A stretch of 64,000 nucleotides of DNA from NCBI RefSeq assembly GCF_021117275.1, contig NZ_CP088245.1, positions 781,501 to 845,500 of the forward strand, given 5' to 3'. Position numbers and translations under genes: made by a program. Of this stretch, positions 34,900 through 40,743 are shown one piece after another (position 1 is the first letter of the stretch; every line of letters starts with the position of its first letter). The notes under the pieces were generated by a model that was given only the letters and a program-made list of their open reading frames with translations, had not been told where the DNA came from and searched no databases. The stretch is from Metabacillus sp. B2-18. Its GTDB lineage: Bacteria > Bacillota > Bacilli > Bacillales > Bacillaceae.

Positions 34900-36573
34900 G
34901 TGCCAACAAATACACCAAGGTTAGGTATTCCTAAACCATTAGGTAATGAATATTTTAACCGGACAAAGTTTAATGAAATATTAGATACGATTGATACGGG
35001 AGCTGCAAAGGACAGTGATCTTACTGCGCATAAGGCAGAAGGAGTGTCACAAGGAGAAGTCCACGGCTTACGTGCCACAAACGGTAAACTAGAATACTTT
35101 GACGGCATAGAATGGAAAACAGTTAGCGGAGGCTTACCAGTTGGAAGTGTATCGAGTTTTACCACTACACCAGGCAACGCGAAAGCAACTCTCACATGGA
35201 CTGATCCAGAGGATGTTATCTTAAATAGCGCTACCATTGCGGCATGGGCTGGAACCAAAATCCTACGCAAGACAGGTAGTTACCCTGTAAACGAAAAAGA
35301 CGGTGTATTAGTCGTTGATAGCGGCGTGCGTAACCAATATACAACAAGTGGTTTCGTGGATACAGGGCTCACAAACGACACAACTTATTACTACTCTGCT
35401 TTCCCCTATACGGACGAAGATATATTTGATAAAAAGTCAGATGCACAAGCTACACCACGAGCTGTACAGATTTACGGCGTGAAAATAGACACGACTAACA
35501 GCAACCCTGCTACAGCATTAACATACACAGATAATGCTATAGGATTTACACCTGCTAACGGAAACAATGGAGCGTTTAGCTATGGTTCATGGGCTGATAA
35601 ATTCCCATTTAATCAAATTAAACCGTGTGTATTGAAGTCGAATTTGACGGTCAACTACTACCTAAATCCAAATGACTACACTAAAAAGTTAGACGGCTCT
35701 GTTGCTGATATTACGAGTGGCGCAGCAGGTGACGTGATGGTAGAGTTCCCGAAATTATGGTGGAAATTAGAAAAAATCGGAACTGATTTATACGTTAGGT
35801 ATGCAGATGCTCAAATTGATTCGTCTTGGAAATGTTTGGCTCACAAAAGAGGAGTAACCGATAAAGACAAAGTTTATCTTTCCGCATATATGGGCACCAC
35901 CATTTCTTCTAAACTTCGTTCGTTGAGTGGAAAAACACCAACAACCACTCAAACGATTGGAGCGTTTAGAACACAAGCTCAAGCAAACGGTGCAGGATTC
36001 GACCAAATGGCTTATTACCAATTATTAATGTTGCAAGTCCTGTTTGTCATCATGTTCAAAAGCAGAGATTCTCAGGCTGCTCTGGGCAGAGGGTATGTTG
36101 ATGGAAATACCGCAGCTATTGCAACAGGTGGAGCAAATACCAAAGGGTTATTCTACGGCGAAACAACAGGAAAATTTCAAAACAAATTCTGCGGTATCGA
36201 AGATTTTTGGGGGAACTCGTACTACTGGGTTGACGGATTTTATTCAGATGCTAGCCGAAACATGCTGATTGGCACGCAAAACTTTAACGACACAGGAAGT
36301 GGATATACAAATTACGGACAGGGAGCAACTGCTGACATTGGAGGATATATTTCCGATGTGCAAGGTGGTACCGAAACAGGCTTCGTCATTAAGGCTTCCG
36401 CAGGAAGCGCGAGTACGCACTACCCGGATTACGGGAATCTGAGTGCCTCCCGGCTGCCGTGTTTCGGTGGGTATTGGCCGGATGCGTCTTATGCTGGCGC
36501 TTTCCAGCTGGATGTGAAGTATTCGGCTGCGGATTCGAGTTCGTATATCGGCGGTCGCTTGCTCGCTTTGTAA
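34900..36573 (+). CDS. Tail fibre / receptor-binding protein with C-type-lectin-like end
   Basis: 557 residues. N-terminal docking part (GIPKPLGNEYFNRTKFNEIL), a fibronectin-III-like domain at about 80-180 (SFTTTPGNAKATLTWTDPED), then a long lectin/sulfatase-modifying-factor-like domain. It ends PCFGGYWPDASYAGAF and SSSYIGGRLLAL, like the variable regions of diversity-generating retroelement targets. Base composition is more GC-rich than the neighbours from about 35040, most so after 36360, which suggests a module acquired by recombination. No retroelement reverse transcriptase or template repeat is nearby. Confidence 0.8.
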   Translation: MPTNTPRLGIPKPLGNEYFNRTKFNEILDTIDTGAAKDSDLTAHKAEGVSQGEVHGLRATNGKLEYFDGIEWKTVSGGLPVGSVSSFTTTPGNAKATLTWTDPEDVILNSATIAAWAGTKILRKTGSYPVNEKDGVLVVDSGVRNQYTTSGFVDTGLTNDTTYYYSAFPYTDEDIFDKKSDAQATPRAVQIYGVKIDTTNSNPATALTYTDNAIGFTPANGNNGAFSYGSWADKFPFNQIKPCVLKSNLTVNYYLNPNDYTKKLDGSVADITSGAAGDVMVEFPKLWWKLEKIGTDLYVRYADAQIDSSWKCLAHKRGVTDKDKVYLSAYMGTTISSKLRSLSGKTPTTTQTIGAFRTQAQANGAGFDQMAYYQLLMLQVLFVIMFKSRDSQAALGRGYVDGNTAAIATGGANTKGLFYGETTGKFQNKFCGIEDFWGNSYYWVDGFYSDASRNMLIGTQNFNDTGSGYTNYGQGATADIGGYISDVQGGTETGFVIKASAGSASTHYPDYGNLSASRLPCFGGYWPDASYAGAFQLDVKYSAADSSSYIGGRLLAL

Positions 36574-36649
36574 TTTTTTTAAAAGGTTTATAGCATCGAG
36601 CCGTTAGGGTTTTATGCAAAACAATACTATAACGAGGTGATTAAAAATC

Positions 36650-36913
36650 ATGAAAATCAGAGGGACGCAAGACCAGGTGAACAACATCGAAGTTAATACC
36701 GATACTGTTTATATTCGGTCTGACATTCAGAGGGTCGAGACGAAGGAATTCAACGGATGGGAGTATGAAGAAAAACAATACAACAAGGATGAATACATCA
36801 GTCAATTGACTTCCAATCAAGACACAGAAGGCGTGGCTTTTATGCTTACACTCATGATGTCTGAAATCGATATGTTGAGAATGGAAATAGTGGCATTGAA
36901 AGGAGGGGTATAA
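36650..36913 (+). CDS. Hypothetical tail-region protein, 87 aa
   Basis: AACGAGGTGATT upstream. Beta-rich N-terminus, acidic centre and a helical end (FMLTLMMSEIDMLRMEIVAL). It lies where XkdW-type proteins are found, just before an XkdX-like ORF. Function unknown. Confidence 0.7.
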   Translation: MKIRGTQDQVNNIEVNTDTVYIRSDIQRVETKEFNGWEYEEKQYNKDEYISQLTSNQDTEGVAFMLTLMMSEIDMLRMEIVALKGGV

Positions 36914-36914
36914 G

Positions 36915-37034
36915 ATGGGTGAAGTTATGTTAAGTATGTGGGCATATGCGGTAGAAAGCGGTAGGATCACAATAGAATTTGTGCCTATTATGTACAGAAA
37001 TAAAGTGAAAGAGATTATTGGGGTTGGAGTGTAA
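36915..37034 (+). CDS. xkdX: XkdX-like peptide, 39 aa
   Basis: MGEVMLSMWAYAVESGRITI... with a KVKEIIGVGV end fits the short XkdX family found after fibre genes in PBSX-like phages (aromatic residue, G-x-I-T, EITG-like end). AGGAGGGGTATAAG upstream. The match is by pattern. Confidence 0.6.
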   Translation: MGEVMLSMWAYAVESGRITIEFVPIMYRNKVKEIIGVGV

Positions 37035-37331
37035 TTGAAACGATTTTCGGATTTTGCATCTGATGACGCTATTCTTACTGGCGACAAAATGAAACTAAAT
37101 GATATTTTAGGCAAAGAGTTAATTGTCAAAGGGTATAAGGTGGCGGACAGTAAGTATAAACGCGGTAACGGAGCCGATAGAGTTCTAACGCTCCAGTTTG
37201 AACTAGGTGGAGTAGATCATATAACTTTCACAGGTTCGAATGTTTTGATCGACCAAGTAGAAAAATATAAAGATGAAATGCCTTTTGTTTCTAAAATAGA
37301 AAAAGTGAACAATTTTTATAGTTTTTCTTGA
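37035..37331 (+). CDS. Hypothetical phage protein, 98 aa
   Basis: TTG start immediately after the XkdX-like stop, with GGTTGGAGTG upstream. Beta-rich (VDHITFTGSNVLIDQVEKYK). Similar short proteins of unknown role occur before holin genes in Bacillus phages. Confidence 0.65.
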   Translation: MKRFSDFASDDAILTGDKMKLNDILGKELIVKGYKVADSKYKRGNGADRVLTLQFELGGVDHITFTGSNVLIDQVEKYKDEMPFVSKIEKVNNFYSFS

Positions 37332-37359
37332 ACATCAGGGAATTTATGCGCAACAAACG

Positions 37360-37384
37360 GAGTCACCAAACGGTGGCTCTTTTT
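37360..37384 (+). terminator. Terminator before the lysis genes
   Basis: GAGTCACC pairs with GGTGGCTC around AAAC, followed by five T. Confidence 0.8.
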
Positions 37385-37404
37385 ATTATGAGAGGGTGGG
37401 AAAG

Positions 37405-37812
37405 ATGGACGGGAATAAGATTGTTTTGTTCATTAAAAGTATATTTACAGCACTTGGTACAGTGTGGTCATTTATTGTTGGAACTATGGGTTGGGCATTT
37501 CCTACGTTACTAGTAATGATGGCAGCTGACTTTATAACCGGTATGATGGCTGGTTCGAAGAATGAGGGCCTAAGTAGTTCCCGAGGAAGAGAAGGGTTTA
37601 AAAAGAAAGTTTATATTTTAATCCTAATCGGTGCTGTTTATTTATTGGAACGTTCAATATTTGGTACACAACATCTTGGGGATGGTGTAACAATTGCATA
37701 CATCATTATTGAATTTATTAGTTTAGCAGAGAATGGTGGAAAGCTTGGAGTAAACATTGGTCCTGTGAAGAACATTATTGCGGTGTTGAAGGAAAAAGGG
37801 GATGGTAAGTAG
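37405..37812 (+). CDS. Holin (Cph1/phage_holin_4 family)
   Basis: 135 residues from ATG 37405, after GAGAGGGTGGG. Three hydrophobic helices: about 20-45, 70-85 and 95-115. FPTLLVMMAADFITGMMAG is the family signature. Forms membrane lesions that release the amidase. Overlaps the amidase GTG by one base. Confidence 0.88.
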   Translation: MDGNKIVLFIKSIFTALGTVWSFIVGTMGWAFPTLLVMMAADFITGMMAGSKNEGLSSSRGREGFKKKVYILILIGAVYLLERSIFGTQHLGDGVTIAYIIIEFISLAENGGKLGVNIGPVKNIIAVLKEKGDGK

Positions 37813-38564
37813 TGAGGATTGAAGATACAGGTCTTAAGTGGAAATATGCTTTAACACCTATTAAAAGCTATAGAAAGGTTGTTGTTCATCATCCAGCACA
37901 CCCAACATGGGATATTAACGATATCCATAAAGCGCATCAAAACAAAGGTTGGAATGGAATGGGTTACAACTATTTCATAACAAAAGAAGGTCGCATTCAA
38001 CTAGGTAGGGGTATGAATGTAGGTGCTCATTGTGAAGGGCATAACTCGAACACTTTAGGAGTGAGCTTTCAAGGAAACTTTGAAACTCAAATACCCACTG
38101 AAGCACAATATAAAGCAGGTGCTCAATTAATCGCAAAACTGTTAAAAGATGCAGGATTAAGCATAACTGATGTCATTGGTCATAGAGATTTAGCTGCAAC
38201 TGTATGTCCTGGTAAAAACTTTGATATGAGTAAATTGAAACATTACATTCTTGAAGAATTAAATCCTAAAAAAGGAGTGGTTCAAGTGGTAAATAGACCA
38301 TTAACAGACAGAGAGAAAAAGATACAAGCTGAAGCAATGGAATTAGGTATTACAGACGGTAAAAATCCATTTGAGCCTGTGGATCGTTTTTATTTATGGA
38401 GTGCTATGATTCCTTTAGCAAAGCGAGTACGTGAACTTGAACAAAAAAAAAAAAATAAAATAAAAAGCCCTTCCTACTGGAGGGGCTTTCCTTTAAAATA
38501 CTTTTCTAATAATTTTGTACCATGCATCTTTAATGCTGCATCCCAGTACCTCATATGTCCTTGA
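37812..38564 (+). CDS. N-acetylmuramoyl-L-alanine amidase (endolysin)
   Basis: Amidase_2/PGRP-type endolysin: VVVHHPAHPTWDINDIHKAH holds the zinc His, with IGHRDLAATVCPGKNF near residue 118-133 the rest. A 13-A tract at 38433-38445 keeps the frame open through a terminator to residue 250. One more A would end the protein at residue 213 in the expected place. The last ~40 residues are therefore probably not native. Confidence 0.88.
   Translation: MRIEDTGLKWKYALTPIKSYRKVVVHHPAHPTWDINDIHKAHQNKGWNGMGYNYFITKEGRIQLGRGMNVGAHCEGHNSNTLGVSFQGNFETQIPTEAQYKAGAQLIAKLLKDAGLSITDVIGHRDLAATVCPGKNFDMSKLKHYILEELNPKKGVVQVVNRPLTDREKKIQAEAMELGITDGKNPFEPVDRFYLWSAMIPLAKRVRELEQKKKNKIKSPSYWRGFPLKYFSNNFVPCIFNAASQYLICP
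38464..38489. terminator. Bidirectional terminator between amidase and the YhjD-like gene
   Basis: An 11-bp stem (AAAGCCCTTCC with one G-U pair) and TACT loop. The minus side runs into T-rich sequence. The YhjD-like stop lies inside the stem. Confidence 0.75.
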
Positions 38565-38842
38565 TATCCATGTGCAAAGTATTCATATTGTACAAAATCC
38601 TCATTAACTTCCTTCTGTTCGTACACCTTAATCTTTAATTCATTCATTTTCACTTTCATATCTCGAATATCAATTCTAACCTTTTTTAAAACATCTTCCA
38701 CAAGATGTAGGTAGGGGTCGTGTAACTTAAATGCAGCTGCTTTAATTGTTTCTATATCGCTTTCTAATACATCGAGTAGATAAGTTCTCATAATGTATTC
38801 GTGAACAAGATCTTCTTCATGTTGTGGTATTGGTGCTTTCAA
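38474..38842 (-). CDS. YhjD-family protein carried by the prophage
   Basis: 122 residues, paralogous to the host yhjD product encoded at 44235-44633. Shared landmarks are FKLHDPYLHLVEDVLKKV against FKLHRPYLSIVEESLKLV, the D-x-K-x-E/M-L helices, IKV, and GY-x5-Y near the end. Convergent with the amidase gene. The minus-strand start has AGTGAG upstream. I see no LexA box here. Family function is unknown. Confidence 0.8.
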   Translation of the reverse strand: MKAPIPQHEEDLVHEYIMRTYLLDVLESDIETIKAAAFKLHDPYLHLVEDVLKKVRIDIRDMKVKMNELKIKVYEQKEVNEDFVQYEYFAHGYQGHMRYWDAALKMHGTKLLEKYFKGKPLQ

Positions 38843-38938
38843 TTGTTTTCACTCACTTTTTTTGAAACTTATTTAAAGGTAAAACGTACCATCTATAGAA
38901 TAGAATTATTATAGAAGAATTACAAGGAGTGAATATAT

Positions 38939-39058
38939 ATGGAAAATGTATTTGATTGTGCTGTTGCAACAATTACTGTGACACCTGAAATTGTAACAAT
39001 TCAACGTCTGTCAAACTATTTTCGTACTCTTTATATTTTCACAAAAACATATTTTTAA
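38939..39058 (+). CDS. Small ORF, 39 aa, accessory region
   Basis: MENVFDCAVATITVTPEIVT... preceded by AAGGAGTGA at good spacing and by TAGAAT, a possible -10. Unrecognised, not hydrophobic. It is followed by a structured stretch and terminator, so it appears to be its own transcription unit. Confidence 0.5.
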   Translation: MENVFDCAVATITVTPEIVTIQRLSNYFRTLYIFTKTYF

Positions 39059-39059
39059 T

Positions 39060-39157
39060 GTACTTGCATTTTCTGGTAACCTACCGGCATATGCTAGTAG
39101 CATAAGCGCAAGCATGCGTACATAGCATTTCCCACCTTGAACAGGTGGGATTTTTTT
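39060..39157 (+). ncRNA. Palindrome-rich segment ending in a terminator, possible small RNA
   Basis: Contains overlapping palindromes around GCATATGC, GCATAAGCGC and GCATGC at 39087-39117. It closes with CCCACCTTGAACAGGTGGG plus seven T (39131-39157). It could be the 3' UTR of the 39-aa ORF or an independent RNA. Confidence 0.4.
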
Positions 39158-39239
39158 ATTTTATTTACTTGGACAATGTATCAATTACTCATAGTACTCA
39201 TAGTATTAAGTATGGGCAATTACCTAAGGAGTTGGTTTT

Positions 39240-39512
39240 ATGGGGAAAGATAAATTTGTAAAGTCTGTTCATTTCAATTTAAAAAATGAAAATGATTCTA
39301 AGATCAACAAGCACATAGCAAGGAGAAATTTTTCTGGTTATGTAAAGAAATTAATACTTGAGGACATCAAAAAGAAAGAAGTGGAGAAAGGAGCGATAAA
39401 GCAAGCTGAAAGTAAAAAAGAAAATATAAACATAAAACAACCTAAGCCGATTCAGAAGAAACAAACTAAACAAAACATCAATTCTCCACTTATTAATTTG
39501 CCGAAAAAATAA
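39240..39512 (+). CDS. Ribbon-helix-helix-like protein, 90 aa
   Basis: TAAGGAGTTGG precedes the ATG. The N-terminal FVKSVHFNLKNENDSKINKH then NFSGYVKKLILEDIKKK fits a ribbon-helix-helix of the plasmid/CopG type. The C-terminal half is Lys/Gln-rich and disordered. First gene of the accessory block; it may regulate the secretion-like cassette or bind DNA for it. Confidence 0.65.
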   Translation: MGKDKFVKSVHFNLKNENDSKINKHIARRNFSGYVKKLILEDIKKKEVEKGAIKQAESKKENINIKQPKPIQKKQTKQNINSPLINLPKK

Positions 39513-39526
39513 TTTTTTTGAACCAA

Positions 39527-39546
39527 AGTAATCTAAAACGATTACT
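39527..39546. repeat. Palindrome AGTAATC-N6-GATTACT, copy 3
   Basis: Same 7-6-7 palindrome as at 5071 and 5159, on the opposite side of the prophage. Flanked by TTTT on the plus strand. Confidence 0.7.
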
Positions 39547-39547
39547 T

Positions 39548-39619
39548 TTAACTAAAAATTTTTTCAATAATATTAACAACAGTACCACCGGCAGCTCCTA
39601 TTAAAAACCATAGCCACAT
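39548..39619 (-). CDS. 23-aa hydrophobic peptide, antisense to the cassette leader
   Basis: MWLWFLIGAAGGTVVNIIEK... forms one transmembrane helix with a short charged tail. It has a good minus-strand GAGGTGAT site 5 nt before the ATG. Size and make-up fit type I toxin peptides or other small membrane regulators; no antitoxin RNA was identified. Confidence 0.45.
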   Translation of the reverse strand: MWLWFLIGAAGGTVVNIIEKIFS

Positions 39620-39669
39620 TTTTATCACCTCTTAAATTTTAGAATTACCATTACAGGGAGGTTTTATGC

Positions 39670-40029
39670 ATGAGAAAGGTCCAAACAATTAATTTTAAGG
39701 AATTTGTTAATGGTCAGTATAAGCAAAAGCAGAATAGAAATAAGGCCCTTTATATGACAATCATTACAGCTACTGGGGCGTACCTGACCATTGGTTTACC
39801 AAAAGGTGCATTAGCTGCAACTGAAGCAAGCTCAGGAGCTTTTGACCGTTTGTACGAAGCTGCAATGAGACTGTTTGATGGTGCTGTTGTAGTTATGATC
39901 GTTATCTGTGGTGCAATGTGGGGATTCGGACATAGATCACAAGCAATAGAAAGATTAATCGGAGTAGGTGCTGGATATATCTTAGCCAGGCATGCACATG
40001 ACATTAAAGACTTCTTTAAATCAATTTAA
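39670..40029 (+). CDS. VirB2/TrbC-like small membrane protein
   Basis: 119 residues: a long positively charged N-terminus, a hydrophobic signal-like helix ending in ALAA (residues 47-50), then two further helices at about 67-86 and 95-108. This is the topology of VirB2/TrbC pilins and of the small integral proteins in Gram-positive conjugation systems. First gene of a three-gene cassette. The call rests on topology, not on a recognised sequence signature. Confidence 0.55.
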   Translation: MRKVQTINFKEFVNGQYKQKQNRNKALYMTIITATGAYLTIGLPKGALAATEASSGAFDRLYEAAMRLFDGAVVVMIVICGAMWGFGHRSQAIERLIGVGAGYILARHAHDIKDFFKSI

Positions 40030-40040
40030 GGAGTGATTAT

Positions 40041-40730
40041 GTGGAAGTAGTAGGTAACACAATCAAGTTTAAAATAACATCACCTTATGGAGCGCGGGAG
40101 TCATTTAGAACACATCCACATACTGGGATGGATGTTAATTTTCCATCAGGCACGGGGATTCATTCAGTGCATTCAGGGGTTGTGGAAAAGGTAGTTAATT
40201 ATGGAGATGAAAACTTAGGTAAAGGAATATTCGTTAAAGGTGAAAATGGAGAAACAACAATATATGGACATATGAGAGATATATCTATTAGCGAAGGTCA
40301 AAGAGTTAGTGAAGGTACTATGATCGGTCATAGTGGTTCAACAGGTCATTCCACCGGACCGCACTTGCATTTTGCCGAGAAAAATGCAGAAGGTAATTTC
40401 GTTGACCCTACACATCATTTTGAACAATTAACTGCTATGAGTGCTAATAGTGTAACAGATCAGTCAAATTGGTTCTTAGATAGTGTGAATAGCTTCAGTG
40501 ATTACATTATAAATAAAGAAGTTGAGTTTATTTTTAAACCGATCGGAATAGGCATAAAAAACATGGCAATCGATTTGTTTTGGTATATTCAAACAAACAT
40601 TCCTGAGATCATGGGATCAATCACATTATTAGCTGCCGCATTAATTATTCTTGGTTTTCGAATTCCAAAAGTAACATCGATTTATGGAGTCTCATTAATT
40701 ATTGCTGCTTTTTGGAGATCAGCAACTTAA
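40041..40730 (+). CDS. M23 peptidase with C-terminal membrane anchor
   Basis: 229 residues. The LytM/M23 zinc site is complete: His27 and Asp31 (THPHTGMD), GH at 76-77 and HLH at 108-110. There is no N-terminal signal; two transmembrane helices lie at about 190-226 instead. GTG start; TTAAGGAGTGATTA upstream is repeated before the next gene. Probably opens the peptidoglycan for a cell-envelope machine, as VirB1/Tcp-type hydrolases do. It is not a typical endolysin. Confidence 0.8.
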   Translation: MEVVGNTIKFKITSPYGARESFRTHPHTGMDVNFPSGTGIHSVHSGVVEKVVNYGDENLGKGIFVKGENGETTIYGHMRDISISEGQRVSEGTMIGHSGSTGHSTGPHLHFAEKNAEGNFVDPTHHFEQLTAMSANSVTDQSNWFLDSVNSFSDYIINKEVEFIFKPIGIGIKNMAIDLFWYIQTNIPEIMGSITLLAAALIILGFRIPKVTSIYGVSLIIAAFWRSAT

Positions 40731-40743
40731 GGAGTGATTACTA

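Noticed and set aside
38843..38938. LexA box before the prophage YhjD-like gene
   Set aside because: No GAAC-N4-GTTC match was found in the intergenic region.
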